Made by a program: the position numbers and the translations under genes. From assembly GCA_016717305.1 (NCBI GenBank), contig JADKFY010000004.1:242689-306688 (forward strand): DNA of 64,000 nucleotides, in the 5' to 3' direction. Positions 55,650-63,193 of this stretch are shown here, piece by piece. A model generated the notes under the pieces. The model did not search any database. It worked only from the letters and a program-made list of their open reading frames with translations, and had not been told where the DNA came from. How positions within the stretch are numbered: the stretch's first letter is position 1; every line of letters begins with the position of its first letter. This DNA is from Flavobacteriales bacterium. Its GTDB lineage: Bacteria > Bacteroidota > Bacteroidia > Flavobacteriales_F > PHOS-HE28.

Positions 55650-55666
55650 ACCAAACAACACCACCC

Positions 55667-56050
55667 ATGAAACGACTCAACACGACATACTGGATCATCA
55701 CCGGCCTCTTCAGCGCCTTCATGATCTTCAGCAGCATAGGCGGCATCACGCTCGACCCGCAAGCTGTGGAAATGCTTCACGACCATTTGGGTTATCCCAT
55801 CTACTTCATCCAATGGCTGTCCGTCATCAAACTCATAGGTGCCATTGCCATCCTGCTACCGATGGTGCCGGCGAATGTGAAAGAGTGGGCTTACTTCGGC
55901 TTCTTCTTGGACCTGGTATCCGGCCTGTACTCGTTCATCGCGGTAGGAGATCCGGTCTCTGGTTGGGCGCCGATGCTCTTGTTCGTTGCGGTGCTGGTTG
56001 CTGCTTATGTGGTACACCACAAGCGAAAAGCCCTGCGGACTGTGCGTTGA
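55667..56050 (+). CDS. DoxX-like membrane protein
   Basis: A 127-residue inner-membrane protein with four hydrophobic segments: WIITGLFSAFMIFSSIGGI, IYFIQWLSVIKLIGAIAIL, WAYFGFFLDLVSGLYSFIA and LLFVAVLVAAYVV. The DoxX-like pattern with a Gly/Ile-rich first segment and a charged end (HHKRKALRTVR) is clear. The ATG at 55667 is preferred to a TTG at 55646. Its function in the operon is unknown; DoxX-like proteins accompany redox, thiosulfate or terpenoid genes elsewhere. Confidence 0.85.
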   Translation: MKRLNTTYWIITGLFSAFMIFSSIGGITLDPQAVEMLHDHLGYPIYFIQWLSVIKLIGAIAILLPMVPANVKEWAYFGFFLDLVSGLYSFIAVGDPVSGWAPMLLFVAVLVAAYVVHHKRKALRTVR

Positions 56051-56066
56051 TCTGCACCCAAGCTGT

Positions 56067-56073
56067 TACTTTG
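56067..56073 (+). promoter_or_regulatory. Possible internal -7 box before SRPBCC 4
   Basis: TACTTTG lies four bases before the ATG at 56078, with a TTG 17 bases upstream of it. It could give the last operon gene its own promoter. Confidence 0.4.
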
Positions 56074-56077
56074 GAGC

Positions 56078-56566
56078 ATGGACCCACTCGCCGCCCAACG
56101 ACTGCGGAATGCCGCAAGTACTCCTGCGCCTGACGAGATCGGCATCACGCGGGTCTTCAATGCCCCACGGCAATTGGTGTGGAATGCATGGACCAGCCCG
56201 GCCATGCTTGTGAATTGGTTCGGTTGTGCAGTTTTCAGTACCACACATGCAGAGGCCGACGTGCGCGTGGGCGGCATGTGGCGCGTGATCATGGTGGCGC
56301 CGACGGGAGAGGAGTTCCCGGCCTACGGCACCTATTTGGAGGTTCGCGAACCAGAGCTACTTCGGTTGTCGCACCATTGGGAGAAGACCGTTGCCGACGT
56401 GAATCCGGCGCGCCATAGCACGGAGGTGACCGTGGAATTCTTCGAAGTGGAAGGAGGGACCCGCATGGAATTCAGACAGACAGGCTTGGCCAGTATTGCT
56501 TCGCGCGATTCACACATCGGTGGCTGGTGCGATTCTTTCGATGCGTTGCAACAGAGGCTTGGTTAG
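56078..56566 (+). CDS. SRPBCC/AHSA1-family protein 4
   Basis: A 162-residue START-like protein, the last gene of the cluster. Motifs are IGITRVFNAPRQLVWNAWTS, MLVNWFGCAVFSTTHAEADV, VGGMWRVIMVAPTGEEFPAY and the helix GGWCDSFDALQQRL. It is preceded by a possible own promoter (56067), so it may be expressed with or without the rest. It converges with the arsenosugar genes, whose 3' end lies 83 bp away. Confidence 0.88.
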   Translation: MDPLAAQRLRNAASTPAPDEIGITRVFNAPRQLVWNAWTSPAMLVNWFGCAVFSTTHAEADVRVGGMWRVIMVAPTGEEFPAYGTYLEVREPELLRLSHHWEKTVADVNPARHSTEVTVEFFEVEGGTRMEFRQTGLASIASRDSHIGGWCDSFDALQQRLG

Positions 56567-56648
56567 CCGTCTAGAACGACGAGCCGTCCATCGATCGGAT
56601 ATGATGACCTCAGTGGTTGCGTTCCGGTTGAGCTGCTAACGTCGTTGT

Positions 56649-57245
56649 TCAGGCCAACATACCAGTATCCCGCAGGTCCTGTTCTGTATCGACATCGATC
56701 AGCTCGGGCAAGAGATGCACGCTCCGGCCATGCAATTCCAGATCTTCAAGCGTGTCCTTCGCCACGCTCGAGGTACTCCATTCCTTATTTTGGAAAACGG
56801 CTTCCAAGGGAGCTTTCAACCCAAGCAAATAATACCCGCCATCGCGCGCAGGTCCCAGCACCGCGTCGTGTTGTTCCATCGAAGCCAGAGCATCTTTGAG
56901 AATCACGGATGTAATTCCCGGACAGTCGGTGCCAATGATCATAACGGGACCGTAGCCATGCTCAAAACCTTCGGTGAAGGCCTTCAGCATGCGTTCGCCG
57001 AGATCGTTCCCTACTTGGGCACATATGAGAAAACCACAAGGTCCCACTTGATCTTCAACTGCACCTTCACCGGCGTACCATGCTTGCTTTGTGCATTGCA
57101 AACCAGTAGTGCTACCGAGGGTATGCTCCAATAACTCGCAATAAATGGCTAGCGCTTTTTCATCACCAACTGTTGCGGCAAGGCGAGTTTTTACCTTTCC
57201 CAATTCGGGTTTCCGTAGGAACACGATAAGCAGTGGCTTGCTCAT
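56649..57245 (-). CDS. TIGR04282-family (DUF2064) arsenosugar-cluster glycosyltransferase
   Basis: A 198-residue GT-A-fold protein. It starts MSKPLLIVFLRKPELGKVKTRLAATVG at ATG 57245, overlapping the arsS stop by four bases. Motifs are VMIIGTDCPGITSVIL and the DxD-containing AVLGPARDGGYYLLGLK, with a C-terminal ELIDVDTEQDL. Members of this family occur beside arsS in arsenosugar clusters and are thought to add the sugar moiety. Coupling to arsS makes that role likely here, though the reaction is inferred. Confidence 0.88.
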   Translation of the reverse strand: MSKPLLIVFLRKPELGKVKTRLAATVGDEKALAIYCELLEHTLGSTTGLQCTKQAWYAGEGAVEDQVGPCGFLICAQVGNDLGERMLKAFTEGFEHGYGPVMIIGTDCPGITSVILKDALASMEQHDAVLGPARDGGYYLLGLKAPLEAVFQNKEWSTSSVAKDTLEDLELHGRSVHLLPELIDVDTEQDLRDTGMLA

Positions 57246-58282
57246 ACAGTTGCGCCACCACAACTACTTCCTGCGCCAGCGGTGCATCCGTAGCAATGCC
57301 GACCAGTAGCGATCTTTCGGCCGATCACGTTGGCCTTGGCCAGGTTCGCGATCTGTTTGGGCATACCAGCGGTCAACGGCATTTCCAGCATTTGGTTGAA
57401 ATCGCAGTCGTAGATCGAACCATCGTGACTTACCGAGATCATGTTGCGGCACATGACACCGGCCACGGCTTGCGGGTTGAATGCATTCACCAGCTTTTCC
57501 ATGTAGTCTGAATACTGTTCGGTGCGCACCAAATGCTCCAAGAACCGGCTGATCGGCAAGTTCGTTATTGCGAACAGCTTATTGAACACGATCCCATGAT
57601 CGGCCATCAACGAGCGTTTGAACTGGGCCTCCAACTCGGTCTGTGATCCCGGCAGAAATGCTCCGGCAGGATTATACACCAAGTCCAATTTCAACCCGGA
57701 TCCTTCAACTCCATAACCTACCGCATTCAACATTTTCAAGGCTTCCACACTTTGTTCGAACACACCTTTACCACGTTGGCGATCGGTGCGATCAGCGGTG
57801 TAGAAGGGGAGTGAACTCACCACTTCCACCTTGTGCTTCTTGTAGAATTCGGGCAGGTCGTGATACTTCTTGTTCGCTAGTATGATCGTCAGATTACAAC
57901 GCACCATCACGTGCGTGCCGAGTGCCGTGCATTGCTCCACGAACCACCGAAAGTCCGGATGCATTTCAGGGGCGCCTCCGGTCATGTCCACCGTTCTGAT
58001 ACCATGTGCCGTTACCGCGGCTAGACAATCCAGCATGATCTCGCGGGACATCCGTTCCTTGCGATCAGGCCCTGCATCCACGTGGCAATGCGTACAGGTC
58101 TGGTTGCACATACGACCCAGATTCACCTGCAAGACATCCAAGCTATTCGATACAAGCACCGGAAGATCGCTCCGTTCCAGACGCTCCGTGAAATAGGGTA
58201 GGGCCAATTTCGGGTCCTCCAGGACATGTCGTTGCTGCGCAGTTACGCTCAGTGGATGATGCGTTGCGTTCAAGCTCTTCAT
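57242..58282 (-). CDS. arsS: Arsenosugar biosynthesis radical SAM protein ArsS
   Basis: A 346-residue radical SAM enzyme that links the adenosyl group of SAM to methylated arsenic in arsenosugar synthesis. The iron-sulfur motif is CNQTCTHC (CxxxCxxC), followed by VDAGPDRKE and DMTGGAPEMHPDF; the C-terminal half holds CRNMISVSHDGSIYDCDFNQM and the closing HCYGCTAGAGSSCGG. It starts at ATG 58282, overlapping the stop of the peroxidase-like gene (ATGA). The order peroxidase-like, arsS, glycosyltransferase is typical of this pathway; the arsenic methyltransferase is not in the window. Confidence 0.95.
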   Translation of the reverse strand: MKSLNATHHPLSVTAQQRHVLEDPKLALPYFTERLERSDLPVLVSNSLDVLQVNLGRMCNQTCTHCHVDAGPDRKERMSREIMLDCLAAVTAHGIRTVDMTGGAPEMHPDFRWFVEQCTALGTHVMVRCNLTIILANKKYHDLPEFYKKHKVEVVSSLPFYTADRTDRQRGKGVFEQSVEALKMLNAVGYGVEGSGLKLDLVYNPAGAFLPGSQTELEAQFKRSLMADHGIVFNKLFAITNLPISRFLEHLVRTEQYSDYMEKLVNAFNPQAVAGVMCRNMISVSHDGSIYDCDFNQMLEMPLTAGMPKQIANLAKANVIGRKIATGRHCYGCTAGAGSSCGGATV

Positions 58283-58615
58283 CCACCCACCATCTCCTTG
58301 GCCTTGTTCATCATCTGTACGCTATGTACGAGAGATGCTCCGCCCCGGATCGCAGCGGCCACGTGCACGGCCTCCATCATCTGGGCTTCACTGCAGCCCT
58401 TTTCAATCGTGTCGGTGGTGTAGGCATCAATGCAGTACGGGCATTGTACGGTGTGCGAAACAGCTAACGCGATCAGGGACTTTCGCGGGCCGTAAGTGCG
58501 CCTCCTTGAATACATCACCGTAGTAGTCAAAGAATTTATCGCCTAGCTCCTTATTGAACTCAGTGATATTGCCGAATTTCTTGAGATCGGCGGGGTTGTA
58601 ATAGGTCTTCTCCAT
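58279..58615 (-). pseudogene. Arsenosugar biosynthesis-associated peroxidase-like (AhpD/CMD-fold) protein, frameshifted
   Basis: A CMD-fold protein of about 113 residues with the redox motif CPYC. It begins MEKTYYNPADLKKFGNITEF at ATG 58615 and reads FKEGALTAREKSLIALAVSH once two bases are restored: a lost G near 58503 (GG for GGG) and a lost A near 58488 (AAA for AAAA). It then continues TVQCPYCIDAYTTDTIEKG and ends at 58279, overlapping arsS by ATGA. Both shifts are in homopolymers and every family motif is kept, so the gene is probably functional. A TACCTTCG box precedes the ATG by five bases. Confidence 0.85.
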
Positions 58616-58620
58616 GGGAT

Positions 58621-58628
58621 CGAAGGTA
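58621..58628 (-). promoter_or_regulatory. Possible -7 box of the arsenosugar operon
   Basis: TACCTTCG on the minus strand, one mismatch from TAnnTTTG, five bases before the ATG at 58615; identical to the boxes at 44465 and 33409. Confidence 0.4.
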
Positions 58629-58728
58629 TGTCGACGATGCTTGGTCGGAACGGCCTTCCATCCTGACACAGGCAACTGTATCCCATGTCGGGAAGTCGTG
58701 TATATTGCCGTTCCGTTCAGAGCCCACC

Positions 58729-61700
58729 ATGGCGAAAACCACCCTGTGCATTTTCACAGCTGCAACTCTGCTTGCAACCAGTGGCCTCGTAGCACAGCCG
58801 TGTTTGAACGATTACACCTACACATCAAGTCCGTTGCCGGTGAATGGCACGTATGGTTGCGGTGAAACGGTCACGTTCTGCTTCACGGTCACCAATTGGA
58901 ACAGCACCAACGCCAATTGGTTCCATGGCATCGTTGCCAATTTTGGGCCCGGTTGGGATCTAGCCACCTTGGTCCCTGGTCCACCGCCGGCAACTTTCGG
59001 TGCGAGCGGTGGTACTTGGGGTTGGTACAATAGTGTGTCGGGTACTGCAGGAACGGCGAGTGGACCACAAGGCCCTGGATACTTTTTCGACTTGAACAAT
59101 GATGGGAACCCCGGCAACAATTTTGGTGATTTTGCAACAGGTGCGGTGAACTGGGAGTTCTGTTGGACCATTTCGGTATTGAGCGCACCGGCGTGCACCA
59201 ATGGTTTGGATCTGAGCGTAACTGTCAACACTTTTGGGGATAGCGAGACCGGAAGTTGGGGATCCAGCGGTTGCACAGGTGATCCAGTAGGCGTTAGCCC
59301 ACCTGCGGTCATCCAAGCTTGTTCAGCCAATGCGGGATCAAGCGCGACTGCCACTTATTGCAATGATGCTACCCCGGTCCAGCTTTTCTCGCTGTTGGGT
59401 GGCACTCCGGATGCCACCGGCACTTGGACAGGGCCTAGCGGTGCAGCCTTTAGTGGTACGTTGGACCCCAGCACAGGAGTGAACGGTTCCTATACCTATT
59501 TGGTGAATGATCTGGCCGGAGGCTGTTCCGCGCAAGCAACGGTGGATATCACGTTGCACGTGCAACCCGATGCAGGTACGGATGCAAGTACAACGGTTTG
59601 TACTTCTTCAGCAGCGTTCGGCTTGCTGCCACTCTTAGGTGGTAGCGCAGATCCAGGCGGCACTTGGGTCGCACCGGACGGTTCACCATCCAGTGGCACA
59701 TTCACACCAGCGACGGATGCAGGTGGCATCTATGCGTACCAGCAAATTGGTTCGGCACCCTGCGTCAATGTTCAGTCGGAGGTTACCGTTGTCGTGAATC
59801 CATCTGCGAATGCCGGTGGAAATGGGAACTTGGTGGTTTGTTCCACAGGTGCACCAGCGGCTTTGTTCACCCAATTGACGGGAGTACCGAGTGCAGGTGG
59901 GGTATGGACCGATCCAGGGCTCGCGATCATATCCGGGATCTATGATCCAGCGGTGAACGCTCCCGGCGCATACACTTACACGGTTCCCGGTTTGGCGCCT
60001 TGTCCCAGTAGCATAGCCACTGTAACAGTAACCGAGAACGCGCAACCCGATGCGGGGGTGGATGCCACCACGACCGTATGTGTATCGTCAGCAGCAGTTG
60101 GCTTGCTTCCGCTATTGGGAAGCACTGCTGATCCGGGCGGTTCATGGATCGCACCGGACGGATCTCCCTTCAGCGGCACTTTTGCACCGGCCACGGATGC
60201 AGGCGGCATCTATACGTACCAGCTAGTAGGTTCTGCGCCCTGCGTCAATGTTCAGTCGGAGGTTACCGTTGTCGTGAATCCATCTGCGAATGCCGGTGGA
60301 AATGGGAACTTGGTGGTGTGTTCCACAAGTTTGCCAGCGGCGTTGTTCCCCTTTTTGACCGGCCTACCGACTGCAGGTGGTGTATGGACAGGCCCGGATC
60401 TCGCAGTGATCTCGGGCGTGTACGATCCGATCGTCAATACACCCGGCGTTTACAACTACACGGTAACCGGGTTGGCGCCTTGCCCGAATGGTATTGCGAC
60501 GGTCACAGTGACCGAAAACATGCAACCTGATGCAGGACTGGATGCGGCTACCATATTCTGCGAAACGGATGCTGCGGTGGCTTTAGTTGGCCTCTTGGGA
60601 GGAACACCCGACCCAGGAGGTAGTTGGGTCGATCCTCTGGGTGCAGCAATTGGAGCGACGTTGACACCGGGTACAGCCCTGGACGGGAACTACACGTACA
60701 CGACCGGTGCGAATGCTCCTTGTGTAGCCGATCAATCGATCGTGTCAGTGACCATCAATGCACAACCTACGGCTGGTAGCAACGGCGTGCTCACTTTGTG
60801 TGAAGGTTCACCGCCCACGGACATGTTCCTCCAATTGGGCGGCACGCCTGCCAGTGGGGGCACTTGGACCGATGCGATCGGCACTGCTACAGGAGCATCT
60901 TTCGATCCAGCCACACAGGCACCGGGCACTTACACATATACTGTGTCAGCTTTGTCACCGTGCCTTGCGACCAGTGCAGATGTGACCGTGTCGGTTTCCG
61001 GTCAACCGATCGCCGGTAATGATGCTTCTACCACGCCCTGTTCATCAGATGCAGAGTTCGCGCTCTTCCCCTTGCTCGGCTTCTCTGCAACTCCCACCGG
61101 CTCGTGGAGCGATCCAAGTGGATCGGCCACCACAGGGAACTTTACTCCCGGCACCTCGCCGGATGGGGCGTACACCTACACGGTCTCGGCAACTGCGCCC
61201 TGCACCACCGTGTCTGCCGTGGTTACGGTGAACACGACAGCCGCCGCCGATCCTGGCGCCGATGGAATGGTGGATCTATGCGAAACGGCCAACCCCGTTG
61301 ACCTCTTCGGTGAGTTGAGCGGAGCTCCTTCACCCGGTGGAACATGGACGACCTCGAACGGTTCGCCGTACAGCGCGTTGCTGGACCCATCGACAGCAGC
61401 TAGCGGTAATTACACCTACACACTACCAGCCAACGGGCCTTGTGCAGCGGCCAGTGCCCAAGTCTCTGTTACCATTGCTGAGGCCCCGGATGCAGGTAGC
61501 TCTTCCGCGATGTCCATCTGTAGTACGGCTGCGGATCTGGTGTTGCTCCCAGAACTTGGCGGAACTCCGGATCCCTCGGGCACATGGACTGCGCCCAATG
61601 GTAGTGCACATGGAGTGGAATTCGATCCGGCCGTAGATCCTTCCGGAGATTACACCTATACCGTACCAGGTCTCGCACCATGTGCTGCGGCCTCTAGCGT

Positions 61701-62991
61701 ATTGACCATCACGGGTGTTGAAGCTGTTTCCGCTGGATCGGGTGGGGCCCTAGCGATCTGCGCGAATGCATCACCCGTGGACTTGTTCGGCAATTTGAGC
61801 GATGCACCTACGCCGGGCGGAGCATGGACCGGACCCGGTGGATCTGCGGTGATCCAGTTGGATCCTTCAACAGCAAATTCGGGCACATACACCTACACCG
61901 TTCTTGGCACGGCACCTTGTCCCAACGCTCAGTCCACCGTGCAAGTGACGATCGATGCATTGCCGGAAGCTGGAACGGATGGGAACATTTCGGCTTGTGC
62001 AGATGCCAGCGCATTCAGTCTGGCCGGTCAACTTGGTGGGGCGCCATGGAATACCGGCACATGGACCGGACCTGCGGGGTCTGCGACCAACCTGTTCACA
62101 CCCGGATCGAACGTGCCGGGGCTTTACACTTACACTGTAGATGGGACCGGAGCATGCGCCCAAGTTTCTGTAGGATCAACCGTATTGGTTGCCATTGATC
62201 CACTGCCAATACCGAGCATTATAGCCACTATCGTTTTGGGATGTATCCCCTTGGAAGTGGACTTTCAAGTGGGATCGGTCCAGGGTGTGGGATCCGCCGC
62301 GTGGCAGTTCGGCGATGGAAGCAGTGCATCATCGGGTGGCAGTATCCTGCATACTTACACTGAAGCCGGTGAATTCTCGATCCATCTAGTGGTAACGGAT
62401 ACGAATGGGTGCACGGGAAGTGTGATCGTAAATGATCTGATCCGCACATCAGGAGGGCCTTCTGCATTCTTCTATGCCACACCAGAAAAGGTCAGCACTG
62501 GAGCACCCGATGTATCTGTAGTTAGGGTGAATGAACCCATGGTGACCACGGAATGGACGATCGATGGAGCAGGGGTGGAGCAAGTTGGATCCTTCAATTG
62601 GACATTCGCTTCTACAACGGCGGTGCATGAGATCTGCCTCACGGCTACCGACACCTTGGGCTGTGCGAACACCCATTGCCAATTGGTCTTGGTGGACGAT
62701 GTGCTCACCGCTTTCGTCCCCAATGCCTTTACGCCGGATGGGGATGGTACGAACGATGTGTTCCTTCCGTCCGTGATCGGTTTGGATGTTGAAGCTTACA
62801 CGTTCAGTGTTTTCGACCGGTGGGGCAATGTGGTCTTCAGCACCACCGACCCGCAACAAGGTTGGAATGGTGGGTTGCAGAACGCGGGAGCGGTTCAACA
62901 ACAAGACGTGTACGTGTGGCGCATTCTTGCGCGTGACCAGTTCACTGCTGACCGCAAGGAACTCTTCGGCACGGCCACTCTGGTGAAGTGA
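58729..62991 (+). CDS. Large secreted Ig-like repeat protein with gliding-motility (T9SS type B) C-terminal domain
   Basis: A 1,420-residue secreted protein; the ATG at 58729 starts the signal peptide MAKTTLCIFTAATLLATSGL (cleavage after VAQ). After an N-terminal beta domain (about 25-200) come about 13 repeats of roughly 75-80 residues, each with a D-AG start, GG.W motif and YTY.V strand ending with C, from about residue 205 to 1160. A PKD-like domain (WQFGDGSSASSGG, near 1200) follows, then the CHU_C-type C-terminus (VPNAFTPDGDGTNDVFLP, FDRWGNVVFSTTD, GTATLVK). It is probably a cell-surface adhesin exported by T9SS; ligands are unknown. Confidence 0.88.
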   Translation: MAKTTLCIFTAATLLATSGLVAQPCLNDYTYTSSPLPVNGTYGCGETVTFCFTVTNWNSTNANWFHGIVANFGPGWDLATLVPGPPPATFGASGGTWGWYNSVSGTAGTASGPQGPGYFFDLNNDGNPGNNFGDFATGAVNWEFCWTISVLSAPACTNGLDLSVTVNTFGDSETGSWGSSGCTGDPVGVSPPAVIQACSANAGSSATATYCNDATPVQLFSLLGGTPDATGTWTGPSGAAFSGTLDPSTGVNGSYTYLVNDLAGGCSAQATVDITLHVQPDAGTDASTTVCTSSAAFGLLPLLGGSADPGGTWVAPDGSPSSGTFTPATDAGGIYAYQQIGSAPCVNVQSEVTVVVNPSANAGGNGNLVVCSTGAPAALFTQLTGVPSAGGVWTDPGLAIISGIYDPAVNAPGAYTYTVPGLAPCPSSIATVTVTENAQPDAGVDATTTVCVSSAAVGLLPLLGSTADPGGSWIAPDGSPFSGTFAPATDAGGIYTYQLVGSAPCVNVQSEVTVVVNPSANAGGNGNLVVCSTSLPAALFPFLTGLPTAGGVWTGPDLAVISGVYDPIVNTPGVYNYTVTGLAPCPNGIATVTVTENMQPDAGLDAATIFCETDAAVALVGLLGGTPDPGGSWVDPLGAAIGATLTPGTALDGNYTYTTGANAPCVADQSIVSVTINAQPTAGSNGVLTLCEGSPPTDMFLQLGGTPASGGTWTDAIGTATGASFDPATQAPGTYTYTVSALSPCLATSADVTVSVSGQPIAGNDASTTPCSSDAEFALFPLLGFSATPTGSWSDPSGSATTGNFTPGTSPDGAYTYTVSATAPCTTVSAVVTVNTTAAADPGADGMVDLCETANPVDLFGELSGAPSPGGTWTTSNGSPYSALLDPSTAASGNYTYTLPANGPCAAASAQVSVTIAEAPDAGSSSAMSICSTAADLVLLPELGGTPDPSGTWTAPNGSAHGVEFDPAVDPSGDYTYTVPGLAPCAAASSVLTITGVEAVSAGSGGALAICANASPVDLFGNLSDAPTPGGAWTGPGGSAVIQLDPSTANSGTYTYTVLGTAPCPNAQSTVQVTIDALPEAGTDGNISACADASAFSLAGQLGGAPWNTGTWTGPAGSATNLFTPGSNVPGLYTYTVDGTGACAQVSVGSTVLVAIDPLPIPSIIATIVLGCIPLEVDFQVGSVQGVGSAAWQFGDGSSASSGGSILHTYTEAGEFSIHLVVTDTNGCTGSVIVNDLIRTSGGPSAFFYATPEKVSTGAPDVSVVRVNEPMVTTEWTIDGAGVEQVGSFNWTFASTTAVHEICLTATDTLGCANTHCQLVLVDDVLTAFVPNAFTPDGDGTNDVFLPSVIGLDVEAYTFSVFDRWGNVVFSTTDPQQGWNGGLQNAGAVQQQDVYVWRILARDQFTADRKELFGTATLVK
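59758..60317 (+). repeat. 480-bp direct duplication of two adjacent Ig-like repeats
   Basis: An 80-base stretch at 59758-59837 is repeated exactly at 60238-60317, 480 bp (160 codons) further on. Most of the surrounding two repeats also matches, showing that repeat number changed by copying a two-repeat block. The reading frame is kept. Confidence 0.85.
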
Positions 62992-63193
62992 GGGTTGTCC
63001 GCATCTCCGGTCAACTGGTAAAAGCCTGGTCCGGACCCCTGTTCGACAATTGGGCTATCAGATCATGTCCGATCCATCCGCGGCCGAAATTGGATCCCTG
63101 ACTTTTCAGCCCCTCTTCCCATTCCGCAAAAGCAGCCTATTGGCCTACTCCTAAAGACTACCTTGCCCTCGGAACCTACAAACCCAGCACCTC

